Assembly: GCA_002917075.1 (NCBI GenBank)
Contig: NTMA01000006.1
Span: 496,001-560,000, forward strand
Reading direction: 5' to 3'
From: Hawksworthiomyces lignivorus
Lineage: Eukaryota > Ascomycota > Sordariomycetes > Ophiostomatales > Ophiostomataceae
DNA: 64,000 bases
Under the pieces are notes generated by a model that was not told the origin of the DNA, made no database searches, and saw nothing but the letters and a program-made list of their open reading frames with translations. Every line of letters begins with the position of its first letter. Position 1 is the first letter of the stretch. Shown one piece after another: positions 10,468 to 21,639 of the stretch. A program made the position numbers and the translations under genes.

Positions 10468-12690
10468 AATGACTGAGTTTATCGGCACTAAAGAGGTTCG
10501 GCGTACTTCCACTTCTGAAGTCGCCTCTCAAGCAAAGGACATAGCTCAGGCTGGTTCATGATGGCGGTCACATTCCCCTGGGCGGGTAGCAGCTTTTTAG
10601 CAGACTACCCATCCAGGATGCCGGCTAGCATTGGCAACTTCGGCCTGCTATTTGCTGCTCGATGGGCTTTGTGGACGAATGGCATGCCTCTGCTAGACGC
10701 ACACAGCAGCGACAGGAGATACTCTCCCGTTGGGAATACTGTATCTGCTGAACCTTCGGGCTGCAGTCACCTTTAGACTGCAGCCCCCTCCAGGGGCGCT
10801 CATGCGGTACGGGCGCGGGTTTTCGTGTCCGTTGCCTCGTACTTGCGGAAGGTGTTCTAGGGAACTTAAGTGGGGTTTGCGGACACTCTGCATGGCCTGC
10901 ACAGTCAACTTCTGCGCTGGTGGTGCTGCTCAGCGATGTGACCTCTGCTTGCAGGCTTTGTGACTTTCGCTTCTTCGCTGCAGCCTCATTGCGGCTAGCG
11001 GCCGCCAGTCGCTTCGGCGTCCTGGTGCGACAACTGATGAGCAAATTTGTTCACGATTTCATTGAAGACGATGACTAGGTTCGTTTCTCCTCGCCTCTAA
11101 GCATAAATATGTATGACACTGGCACTGACAAGCTACTAAAGGGAAGCGCAATTGCTTCTGATTAGAGGATGCAACACAGATTTCAAGAGGAGCTCAACGA
11201 GGTTTGTTGTCACTATTTTCTAGCCCGTGTGGGTTGAAATCACTTTGCTGACAATTATTTTAGGGAGCCACTTTTGAAATCTGCCAGTCTGCCAGAGAGA
11301 GCCTAGCAATTGTCATGAAGCTGAGAGGCGAATTGAAAAACTTCAAACAGCTGGTCGCTGAGAAGATGGCAATGAACCCGTAGGATACTATTCTAATTTT
11401 ATTTAATCGTCTTTAGAAACCATAATTAACTTGCTCTTCTTCTCGACAGTTCTCCACGGTACCTCTTTTTCTTTCCGGATGGCCTATTGAAATCTCGGTC
11501 ATTCAAAGGCTTTCCTAAGGTTTTCGTGAAACCTTTTAGCAATCCAATTGCTGATGACTTCATCTGTGTCTCCACTGCGGCCAAGACGGTGTTTTACATG
11601 ATGCAGCTGCTTTACCCGGAAGATGATTGCAGCTGCTTGTAAATATCGCAGTTTGTCAAGGCCATGGATGCCATCAAACCCATTGCTCATATCCACATAT
11701 GGTGCAAGGACGTTAAAGAAATGACCTGCACATTGCTGATCCCAGCCGAGTCAATTGAAGAGGCCAATGTCATTTTCAAATGACGCTACAAGGACAGCTG
11801 ACATGATGTTCTACATCAAGATCAACGCTTCGCATAAGAGCTATGTGAAATCGGAGGTTGCGGCACCATTGGACACACCATTGAGACCTGTTCTCTCAAG
11901 AAATGCAGCAACTGTCACACTCCAGGTCATCAAGCAAACGAGTGCAGAGATGTACCATTTTGTTCTCGCTGTGGCGGTTCTAACCACGTTTTGTTTGAAT
12001 GTCAGTTCACCCGGCGCTGCATTATTTGTGGCTCAACGGACCATGAAGCAGCGGATTGCCGTTCACACCATTTCTTTGGGAAATGCGGCAACTGTGGAAA
12101 AACAGGACACAGGAAAAGTTATTGTCCGACCAAGGTATATTATTAAAAGTGCAGCAACTGCCACGAGCCTGAACACCGTCAGATTGATTGTCAACTCAGA
12201 GCGCGTTAATCTTGTGATCAGCTTGGGCATGAAAAGTCTCAGTGTCCGAATGTGAAGAGTCGAAATTGTGACCAAAACGGCCACATGGCTACCAATTGCA
12301 CGGTACAAGTCTGTAGACTTTGCCGAAATCCTGGGCACTGTCCTAGAGATTGACCTAAACCACTTCGTTGTTCTAATTGCCACAGGCAAGGACATACCAC
12401 GAAAGACTGCAAGAAGGCCACTGAGACAGACAGTGCTTTCCCAATCATGACCAAGGAGAATCGGCAAGAGATGCTGGCGCACATCCAGGCATCGGAAGCG
12501 AACACGATGACCTCTGAAAAAAAGAGTCAACATGGCTTTTAGTGGTTCAAGTAATGTTGATGACACAGCCGTCGGGTTTGTAGCAGAACCGACCGATTGG
12601 GTGCCTTTGACGTCGCTGGTACTGCTGACGATCTTGACGATGCATATGAAAATTATGCTCAACAGTACGACGCTGGGTGGCAGCGGAGTA
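10468..12690 (+). pseudogene. Decayed CCHC zinc-knuckle protein gene with preserved introns
   Basis: Starting at ATG 10468 (MTEFIGTKEV) the frame is soon broken by TGA/TAG, but protein-like pieces continue. At about 10830-10960 is a Cys-rich module (CGRCSRELKWGLRTLCMAC, CDLC). Fungal-type introns remain at about 11201-11262 (gtttgt ... gctgac ... tttag) and about 11380-11449 (gtagga ... cgacag). Between about 11900 and 12430 nine CCHC knuckles follow one another, such as CSNCHTPGHQANEC, CSRCGGSNHVLFEC and CGNCGKTGHRKSYC; several have lost a ligand and stops (TAA, TGA) interrupt the series. The tandem knuckles resemble nucleic-acid-binding proteins of the CNBP/Gis2 type, while the N-terminal part is unrecognised. 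Preserved introns argue against a retroelement gag. Confidence 0.6.
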
Positions 12691-13352
12691 ACTTGACACA
12701 GTGGATGACCAAGTCACACAAGTCATGCCTACCCTTAGTTTCAGGGACTGTCATACTTTCTTGTCTCCGCCCTTATTACAAGCTTATTGATTGCTCTTTC
12801 TCGCACATGATCCGTTCCTTTTCTTTGTGTACTTTCCCTATTTCCAACCTCGGAAATATGTTACTCTACAGAACACAGCATCGATGATAACGAATGCCAC
12901 TGCTCCAGCATCCAGTTGTGACCAAGCGGTCACTCGTTTAGTTATTGCTATTTTCCAGAAGGTCAAATATGATCTAGTTATCCGTCAATAAGACGAGATA
13001 TCGGCAGCAATCCAGTATTGTTTAGCCAACACTTTGACATCGCCTTTCAGGGAGGCATTATTGAGCAACAATCCAACCAAACATTAGTCATCGCAAATGT
13101 TTGTTATCTGCTCTATTTATTTACGTTTCGAGATTTTCTCTTCGATTTTCTCTATTTCTTTCATATTGCTTTGTCTGCGTTTCAATCATTTCCTCTCAGC
13201 TCAACCTCCACATATTTCTTTTATTACATTTGTTTTCTTGTCTTTCAAGTAAATCCTTGTCTTTATTTTCCTCTTTCGTTTACTTCAAGTATTCCTTTGA
13301 GTCTCGATTCAAACCTAGATCCCTCTCATATCGGAGTGATTCTCAAAGCCAC
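12691..13352. other. Intergenic; T/CT-rich leader before the next relic
   Basis: No supported gene. From about 13090 to 13330 the plus strand is strongly T- and C-rich, like the leader of a fungal gene, and precedes the ATG at 13353 of the next relic. Confidence 0.4.
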
Positions 13353-14310
13353 AATGCAGACACGGTCATAATCTCGAGAGGCTAAGCTACGGCCTAGTGA
13401 AGAGTTTCGTTAAGTGCATAAAGCTAGAACAGCTGAAGTGGGAGTAATGGGAAAGAATGTTTCCTATTAATCACAATTACTGCTTTCACTTCGGGAGTCC
13501 TGACTGTGAACCTCATTATCAAGAAACGGTCAGACTCTCGCCATTTAAGAGAAGCAACAGGAACATTTTCTGACGCTCACCAGATTGCTCAAAGAATTGC
13601 CTAGTTTGAGAGATATCTAGAAGACAAATGCCCCGTGGCCCGCAGACAGCATCGCAGCATAGAAGCGTTGCTAAAGCATTACCAATCAGGCGGAAGTCTT
13701 CCAAGCGGGGAGGGTAGATATGTTTTCAATGGCGCCTTTTACGATGAAGAGCCACATACCCGACCTAATGAGGATTTCTGGTTCGATAATGTGAGTTTTG
13801 TTTTGTTTAGGTTCTCTTTACTTTCCTTCATTAGCTAATGTATGAATAGGGAATTATGTTTGGAATTTGGACACAACACCCTGCATCTTAGGATCATTAA
13901 CAAAGCTGGACCAGAGATTACAGTTCGGAAGACAAACTTCAGTCCATGCACGTGGTATGTTTTTCTTAATCTTTGAGCATGTGAATTCTTTTGTTCTAAT
14001 GATGTAGATATATGCCAAATTCAGAAGTTCTAGCCGGTTAGGCAGTCGTCCAAACAACTTTAAAATTGTGGAAGTATTAAACAACACAAGATTTACGTGC
14101 CAGGGCATTCTTTTTTTTCTCAGACGTGGTCGATTTGGGAATCGACTTGTCAACATACGAGAGTGTTGTTGGAAAGCAAATAAATACTGCAAATGGTATC
14201 TCGAAATGAACTACATTCGAAATAGAAATGCAAATCGTCGATGGGTTTGGGTCCAGCCTAACTCACCCTTTGACACAAAGCGCGGTTTTGGTTGGTTCCT
14301 CGAGAGTTAA
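13353..14310 (+). pseudogene. Second multi-exon gene relic, function unknown
   Basis: After a CT-rich leader, ATG 13353 opens a frame that is stopped by two TAA codons where CAA would restore Gln (after MQTRS and after EEFR). An intron ending at about 13597 (tgcctag) is followed by a protein-like exon with RYLEDKCPVARRQHRSIEAL and YVFNGAFYDEEPHTRPNEDF. Its donor is gtgagt at about 13791. A further piece is at about 13851-13953, and a last exon runs to TAA 14310 (for example IRNRNANRRWVWVQPNSPFD). The last exons could still be read, but the frame across the middle intron is not clean. I do not recognise the family. Confidence 0.4.
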
Positions 14311-14614
14311 ACCAGGTACGGCTATCAGGGGTATTATTGCCCAATACACGTGGTCCTTCAACTTTCTACAGTAGGATGCGTAATCGTCTCTACTTTGCCA
14401 CTGCGCCGGGAAATGCGAGATTGGCTGTTTCAAAGAGAAAAACGGCATCATCCGTCAGATTCATACTATTTTGTTTATCATAGTTGAAACATCAATACAA
14501 GTTGGTTTGGTCTCACTGCTTTTGTCTCCACACAGCTCTAAGAATGTAGATTCCCATGATCTGGCACACAATATATCTGCTTGAGTGTCTATGGAAGCCT
14601 AATTATTCACTTGG

Positions 14615-15645
14615 TTATTCCTTTCCAAATGCCTCCTTCAGAAATGCCACCATTAACTCACTACTCTTTGCATCGTCCGGCGGCATAATTGCGCTAGCAT
14701 ACACGCCGCCAATACCCTTTTCCCTATTCGCAAACCATACGAAATTCGGTATCCCCGTCATCAAGAGCGTCTTTGCAGGTACTACGCTGGTGTCTTCTTG
14801 AATGAGAAATGCCCCTGGTGCCTGGCCAACCTTCTTCGGACTGTACTCTCCGTCAATGTAGCGCGAATACATCATCTGATTTTGTAGCCAATACGTGTTA
14901 GCGAGGAGTTTGGGGATTCCCATGTCGCGTCCAGAGAGCCTATTGGGAATATGAGCTTTCTCATCTGTCCATAACCTAAGAACTGCGCCGGCGGCGAGTC
15001 AGGTTCAAATTGAGAAGTAAATGAATTCATTGATAGAGTCACTCTTCAGAATCTTGGGAGTTTCCTGTAATAGGTCTGCTGTGGTCTTTGCAATGTCTGG
15101 CAGCGTTGATACAAGCCCCATAGCTCCACTGTCATCCTCTGTCACGCCTGGGTAGGGACCTGGCATGGGAACCAGAGTCCCATCAGAAGTCCGGGTGCTG
15201 GTCACAACGAGGTTCCTTTGGATTTCTGGATTTTTATCTGGACGGAACGTCGTCTGCGTCATGCCAAGTGGCTCAAAGATGTTCTCGCGCATGTAGTCGC
15301 CGAGCTTAGACTTCGTGAGTCTCTCCACAAGAATATCTGCCCATTCTACGCCGCCGCTATATGCCCATCCCCTGCAGGGTTCAAAGAGCAGCGGAAGGGT
15401 GTATACATAGATTGACTTGCCGGAGGAGGCCAGTGTAGACTCGCCTCGAAATATGCGCCACTGCTGTAGGCGTGGGTCGAACAAGTCAACGCCAATGCCG
15501 CTTGTATGTGATAGCAGCTGGCACAACGTTATCTTGTCTGTGTGTGGCGCGAAAGTTGATTCTCCAGTTGGGCCATGTGAGAGGACCTCGAAGTCCTTGA
15601 GCTCAGGAAGGATATGGCCCTTGTTCGTTGAAACGAAAGGTTAGC
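14615..15645 (-). pseudogene. Truncated serine beta-lactamase-like hydrolase with frameshifts
   Basis: Minus-strand sequence from about 15600 to 14615 encodes the C-terminal two thirds of a class C beta-lactamase/transesterase-type enzyme: KITLCQLLSHTSG, the conserved YSGG (catalytic Tyr region) and IFEPLGMTQTTF, ending in AFGKE. At about 15015 the frame runs into TGA; the expected continuation FTSQFEPDSPPAQF is present in another frame, and at about 14970 the original frame resumes with LWTDEKAHIPNRLSGRD. Two compensating frame changes therefore break the gene, unless they are sequencing errors. The N-terminal part with the SxxK nucleophile motif is absent: the sequence beyond about 15645 belongs to a different gene fragment. 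Such enzymes often sit in polyketide clusters, but no such cluster is visible. Confidence 0.7.
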
Positions 15646-15700
15646 TCTGCGTATTGCCCCAAATGCCATGTTAGAACTTCCAGCTAATTGCTTATTTCAG

Positions 15701-15840
15701 GAAAAACCCTCGAAGAGGTTGATGCGTTATTCGACGGCTCTGTCTATTTCCAATACGTTGATGCTGTTGAGCTTGTTATTATGCCAGAAGAGAAAGGATC
15801 GACACAGGTTTCGAGCACGAGTGACAAGTCGAAAGTATAA
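15701..15840 (+). pseudogene. Orphan last exon of an MFS sugar transporter
   Basis: An intron 3' end (ctaattgcttatttcag) is followed by an exon whose frame reads GKTLEEVDALFDG, the signature of the C-terminus of MFS sugar transporters (family pattern G-x-T-L-E-E-x-D), then a soluble tail ending in DKSKV and TAA at 15838-15840. The exon begins with two bases that complete a Gly codon (phase 1). No upstream transporter exon is present; within about 60 bp the sequence is the opposite-strand beta-lactamase relic. The transporter must have been cut by a rearrangement. Confidence 0.6.
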
Positions 15841-16187
15841 CAGAGAGGCAAATATTAAAGATTCTGATAGTCACTCCACACTCTCTGCAGTCCTGTTCTA
15901 AGCGAATTTTCTCTAAAGAATTTTAGAGAATAGAACATAGCTTATATTTAAAATTGAAATGCAAAACGAAGTATGTACACTTGACACAAGAAAATCTGAT
16001 TTGACTAGGCTGAAATGAAAATGGCTATAAACGAAACTTCACATATGCTCCGGATTCCATTCTCTATCTATATATGTATACATAAGAAACAATGTTGGTC
16101 AAATTGGTACCGTCTTACCGAAGCGGACAGAGCCAGTGTAGGCGCCCTATTCATCGAGATATGGTCGATAAAACTCGAGAGCAATAA
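15841..16187. other. Intergenic, AT-rich, nothing recognised
   Basis: This holds the 3' flank of the transporter exon and of the lipase-GTPase gene. It is AT-rich, with short inverted words around 15900-15930 (ttctctaaagaattttagagaat), which could form a small hairpin. Confidence 0.45.
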
Positions 16188-19100
16188 TTAAAGAACTCTG
16201 CCGCGACCTGGATCTGGAATAATATTTGGAGATAGGCTCTGGAGCCACTGTCGCAAGGACTCACAATCCCAGATTAGATTCTCGTCGGCCAGTCGACAGA
16301 GGTTGCGGCGCGTATCGCGGCTGTCAATTCTGGGTTTCTCACCCAGCTTGCAGTCCGATAACGCTTTGGTGCCGGTCTTGTTGGCTTTGGCGGCTTGTGC
16401 GAGTGTGGAGTACGGGTAAACGACGTCGTAGAGGCTCTCCTGCGTGGCGAGCACCCTCCCGTCCTTGGCCTTGCGCGTTTTGATTACAAATCCAGGGCCG
16501 AAATTGCCCAGTGCCTCGAGTTCCGAGATAGCTGCATTCTTGAGCTTGGCAATCTGACCCCTGAGTTCTGCGACGTCTTCGTCTGCTATGTTGTCATGCT
16601 GATCTATCTTGCTGAGCAAAATGCGAAACGGCCGCCGGTCTCTACGGGCCTTCCGGCTGTTAATGTAGGCAGCTATCTCCGTCCACACCTTCTCGCTGCT
16701 CTGCGCTCGCGCTCGGTCGTACGGGACGACAAAGATCAAAATGTTCTGCATACTGCGGAATATCCGGGCCATTCGGCAGATCCGCTCATCCTTGTCGTCG
16801 AAGCCGGGGCAATCTACGAAAATGGCACCATGACTGGCCGGCTGGTACGTCTGGAGCTCGGAAGTGCGGAATTCGGCCGCACCTCCGCTTTTAAAGACTT
16901 TCTTGGGCGCTCCTGTGAGCACCTCGAGCAAGAGACTCTTACCGGCTTCCGTGGGCCCTTCCACACCGACATATAATGTCTCATAGGTAGTTGCGCGCAG
17001 TTTTCCTACGCAAGCAACTTGACCAAGCCAGTTCACCCAGAACGTGTTTGGTTTGCAGTGGATGTTAGAAGGCAGGCAGAGAACTTCGTTCATGCCGACC
17101 GCAAGCTTTCGCAGCAGGATAGGTGATACGTCCCGTGCTGCATTGGCGCCTCTCCCGAGCTCCACCAAGAACTGCGCAGCTGTTTCTTCGAGAGTGGCGG
17201 ATGTCCGGCGGTCAGTCTGCAACCTAAGACTAGCCGCCGTCGACAGAAGAAAGGCATCAAAATCAAATGGGGGTGCGTTTACTTCTGGCCCTTGTGGTGA
17301 AACGTAGCCAGACATACGTAGAGACAGAAATAATGCATGAAGCAAGAGCTCGACGATGAGAGGGCTTGGATTGACCAAAAACACCAAGCTAAAGGCAGTA
17401 TTTCTGAGTATGAAGGGGAATAATCTCCAGTGGAACCAGCTAGGCTCGACTTCGTTCTTCTGCTGGATGGTAAAGTACCATGGCGAGGGGGCATTCAACT
17501 GAGTCAGGGCGATGATGTGGCAAAATTGAATGACGCTTAAAACATTATCTGCTTCCTGCCCGGACTCTTCCATGCGTTCTTTACTATCCATGTTTGGAGG
17601 GCGATCGTATAGAGCCAATCCGTATGCCACGAGCGCATTTGCGAAAGTTGGAGTACCTTCATGTACTTGTGCAAGCTCGAGGCGGTCTTGGTCTTCCCAA
17701 CCTTCATGGGTGAAGGGTTCGTCCAGATTGTTCAAAGAGGCCAACATGTCAGAGAGCAACTTTCGCAAGGCGCCCCGGCAGGTGGATGGGAGGATTTTTG
17801 ATGCATCCAGTGGCTTTGCTAACACATCAGGCTGGATATGGCTGCTCTCTCTCTCGTACAGTAACCCTGCCAAACTGTTGGTTTTCAGCTTCTCAGATAG
17901 AGCGAAAGCGCTGCAAAACTCAGCAGCAACTAGATGTGGGCAGGCTCTCGCAACCATGGTGTCCACCTGCTGGGCGATCGCAGCGGCTCTCAAAGAAAGG
18001 TGGCTCGCATTGGATCTGGCCGTACTGTCGCCGCTCTGCATGAGACGGTGAATTTCAGTTATCTGGTCAGCAAGGGCCATGGTCATGGCTTGGAGGACAT
18101 ATTCGAAAGCGTGTGACCTGCTGGCATATTGCAGAGACGTGTAGATCATCTCAGAGATGACGATTCGAGTACTCCGGCCAAACACATCATGCACCCACAA
18201 GCCTTGCTGCATCGACTCGGCTTTATCCATTACATCCTCTGGCCCGCTATTCTGGTCCATCATTTCTGTGAGTAGCAACCAGAGCTAACACGAGGGCACT
18301 GTTAATTATGCGGATATTAGGTTTTTCTTTTCGGCTTTGGTTTACTCACTTCGTTGCCACTTTGCTCTCGTCTTTTCTCAAATCCAAGCTTGGCAACTTG
18401 ATGAGCGACATTTCCGTTCAAATATGTAACACTGGTGACAAAAAACTGCATAACTTCTGAGGGCATGCACGCCGATACGACGACCCTATCTTCGAGAACC
18501 TGTCCGGTGCAGTTTTCCATGGCAGGCGGCAGGGTCATGCAGTGCCCTGCAAACTGGTCGCCGTCGATCATTTCTCTAACTTCCTCCGAAAGAAGTTCAC
18601 TACTACAGTTAAAGGACTTCCCAACACAGTCATGATAATGGCTCATGGAATGGTATTGTACCACTCTCTTAGCATCTGGAAATCTAGGAATCTCGGCAAC
18701 TGAATTCGCTTGGATGCATTTTATTGGCGTGGCATCTCGTCCAGAAGGCATCAAAAAGTGCAGGCAGCCGAAGTGGCCAAAAACACCTCGCTGATCCGCC
18801 CACAGCTTGATGACTTGACCCAAAATGTCAAATAGAGAGGACCCGTGCGGCAAGATGACCTTGAGGTACTCGGCGATTGTGGCATATGTCCGATGTGCGG
18901 TGCGGATGGCCTTGTTCACAATAAAAGGGACAATATCATCTGGGTTGATGATGTGGTGGAAGATCTTCAGCAGGCTCCGCGGGAGCTGTGCCGTAGTCCC
19001 GAGAGGCTCCAGCACCATCATTGCAGGAGCGCCGAAGGTGACAACGGAAAGCCGGCGGTGGCCACTCATCTCCAACGAGCTAAGATCCCACACATTGGAA

Positions 19101-19741
19101 ACGGCAAGTCGGCTTTGTTGACCCTGTATGGTCTCGTAGGCAGCAATTGCAGCCATAGCTCCCCTGGGCAGCGGTGGAACATGTTAGCACGAGAAATTGG
19201 CCAGTTCCCATTCATGGTGTATGAACGAAGCAAATAAAGCATTAACGTACCCCATACTATGTCCGCAGACCACTACGGGATAGCGGACCGAAAGAAATTT
19301 AAGCAGCGGGACATAATCGCGGGCTCTAAGAGCAAAGCCGGCGTGGAAGCGCACAGCGGTGGCAGAGTTGGTGGCATGCCGTACATCCAAGTCTGACAGG
19401 ATATCGCCAGCAACCTGGGAGCCTGGGAAGCCAATAAAGACGGTCTGCAATCGAGAGGACCACGCTAGCAATGGCACGCTTTGGTTTTCAGTCTTCTTGG
19501 TTCGGTCGATGGCAGCCAGTGGCCATACACTGTCCAAGATGCCACTGCTCCTCACGAACTCGTATTCTTCATCATTGGCAAAGACGCTGGGGGCAGCGTC
19601 TGGGGTGCTATATGTGAGGAGACTGACGGCAGAAGCTGCAAGAAATGTAAGTTCTTTGGCTTGCAGGGATTCCTTCCCCAGTTTCTCATCCTGGTCTGCA
19701 AATTCGATATGTTGCGTAGGAAAATCGTTATCTGACTCCAT
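16188..19741 (-). CDS. Class 3 lipase - P-loop GTPase fusion protein
   Basis: Three exons: 19741-19251, 19163-18350 and 18284-16188. The introns are 87 and 65 nt, and all junctions keep frame, giving 1133 residues. The N-terminal part is a fungal class 3 lipase: VFIGFPGSQVAGD, the nucleophile elbow GHSMGGAMA formed across intron 1 (Ser at about 161), and NPDDIVPF (probable acid residue, about 238). Residues of about 436-860 form a long helical-looking region with a hydrophobic stretch (FILRNTAFSLVFLVNPSP). The C-terminal part is a GTPase: Walker A GPTEAGKS (about 878), switch-type DCPGFDD (about 925) and SKID as the base-specificity motif (about 993), similar to septin/AIG1-like G proteins. 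An upstream in-frame ATG at 19795 would add 18 residues. This looks like an enzyme controlled by a nucleotide switch; substrate and trigger are unknown. Confidence 0.8.
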
Positions 19742-21639
19742 CGTGCTAGAATTATGGAATAGTATAGTAGAGAAAAGGTGCCAGAATAACAGCAAAGCAG
19801 TGAGTTTACCTGTACTTGTACGAAGAGAGATACTAGTTCGTCGTCTTGGAAAGAACTCACACTAGCATTCAGGCAATAGCCCGACCAGCGCGTCCCACTG
19901 AATAAATACACATGTACGCGACGCGGCAGCCTGAGGATAGATACAGGGTTGTGACCTTGATAGGAGGATCGAAGCGTAATGAGATATTTGACTGCAGCGG
20001 AAGAGGTCTTCAGCGGCTGTGCACATATGCCTTAAAATACTATCTTGAGTTGTTCACTCAACGGTTTTGATTCGAAGGGTGCCTACAAGCGTGTTGCGGC
20101 CGGCTCACAGCTACGTACACAGTAGACCAAATCAGGGACCATGGAAGCGGTGAGAAACTTACCTGGAATAACACAGGGAAATACCATATAGGAGGGCGAC
20201 TCTAGAATCCCATTGGCATCTTAGAATGCATTGGCATTCTAGGCCTCCTGTGCCCCAGCATGCAGAGCAATATTGAACAGCCACACCAGCGCTGTGACCA
20301 CACCAAGATGAAATAGAACAACTATGGTCAAAAGTTGGCACTTGCAACAATCTTTGGAAGCCTAAGAGCAGATGTGTATGCCCGTTCGTGGGTGGGCAAA
20401 TGGATTAGGACACGGCCTTGCTTTCCAGCCTTTGGATAGGATGGAATGGGGCCAATGATGATAGAGCTGCTGATGAAAATAGCAGAACTTCTGACTGATA
20501 TTGCAAGAGGCGTAAATAGGCGACAGAGGCCGCTTTGAAGACCTGGGCTTCCACATGTTTGCTCTGTTCTGTATGATGGGGGGAAGGGCGTTCTTTCAGA
20601 ATCGACACAACTTAGGCGAACTCAAAAAAAAAAAAAAAAAAAAAAAAGAGCGAGAGAGAGAGATCTGGGCGGTGTTATTCTTGAAATTATTCCAGTCTAT
20701 ACAAAGTATGTGTAACTGATATAAGGCTAGAGATAAAAGAAGCGTCTTTCTTGGAAAGAAAATCCAACCAGGTGTGTGCCCAGGCAGACACACAAGGTCA
20801 AATCGCAAAAAAATTTCAGGCCCGCCTGTTAGAGAAATGCACAAGAGGCTCGGGTAGGCATGGTATCTCTTTCGCAGGATTTGATGTTACGTGCTAGGAG
20901 AAGCCATCGAGGCCAGGAATTGAGAACCCCAGGAGAGATGGGCCATGACACTGTTTTGTCTGCCTGGAGTGGTGGTATGCGCCGGCCACATTTGGCGGCC
21001 ACATTGATGATATCCTTGCTCGACTTGTTGCCCCTCCACTTAACGAAATCGACTGGATTTCTTAGCCAGAAATTCTAGGAGAGGAAGTTCTTCTCACCCT
21101 CTGCTGCTTAACAATCTCTCATAGAAGGACTTTCTTGTTTGGCCAGCGGGGCGCTTAATCCTCGTGTAAAAGATGAAGTCTTCGTGATACGTGGTACCAT
21201 ACTCCCTCTATGTGGCTATTCGACCTCGATGAGGACTTCTTCCATCGCACTCCTCTGCCATAGAGGAACTAATTTGTCTTGGTTATTGTATCCTGAAGGC
21301 TCAGCCTTCTCTATTGTCTGTGCTGGAAATTCAATTAACAAGCAAGGAGTTGTGGTGCTACTTCTAGAAGCATTAAAACCCGGCATACCACACTAAAATT
21401 CGCTGCAGCCGCGTGCTAAATTTAGGCACTTTGTAGTGGTGTCTTAGGGGCTTGGAATTTTGTCGAAAACATCGGCTCGGACTAACCATAACTCCGCAAT
21501 TTTTTTTAGCGAGCGGGCTGTTGAAATTTACGCGACGAAGCTCAAGAGCTTCCCCTCGGTGAGTGATAACCGCCCACGAGACCGCCTCGCTTCTTCTTTG
21601 TTCGCTCAACCACCCGGCTGCTGTTCTCCACGATCCAAT
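19742..21639. other. Divergent intergenic region of 1.9 kb with an A24 tract
   Basis: No supported gene lies between the lipase-GTPase start and SmD3. A run of 24 A is at 20624-20647. An imperfect inverted/duplicated word (attggcatcttagaatgc / attggcattctag) is at about 20210-20243. Short frames on both strands lack protein-like composition. Confidence 0.5.
20624..20647. repeat. Homopolymer A tract, 24 nt
   Basis: An uninterrupted run of A on the plus strand, followed by a short GA-rich run (gagcgagagagagagag). It could be a reinserted poly(A) tail or slippage; no target-site duplication was recognised next to it. Confidence 0.8.

Noticed and set aside
9703..10476. 257-codon plus-strand open frame rich in Phe, Ser and Leu
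   Set aside because: It is the pyrimidine-rich promoter and leader of the relic at 10468 (CT tracts, TATA-like element); the composition is that of leader sequence and no domain is recognisable.
10468..12690. Retrotransposon gag (because of the CCHC knuckles)
   Set aside because: Intact spliceosomal introns and a promoter-like leader lie in the right places, there are nine knuckles rather than one or two, and no protease, reverse transcriptase, integrase or LTR is nearby.
16188..18284. GTPase as a separate gene starting at ATG 18257 or 18254
   Set aside because: No leader-like or promoter-like sequence lies between it and the lipase exon (65 nt), and a canonical intron joins both frames exactly; the fusion is simpler, though transcripts must confirm it.
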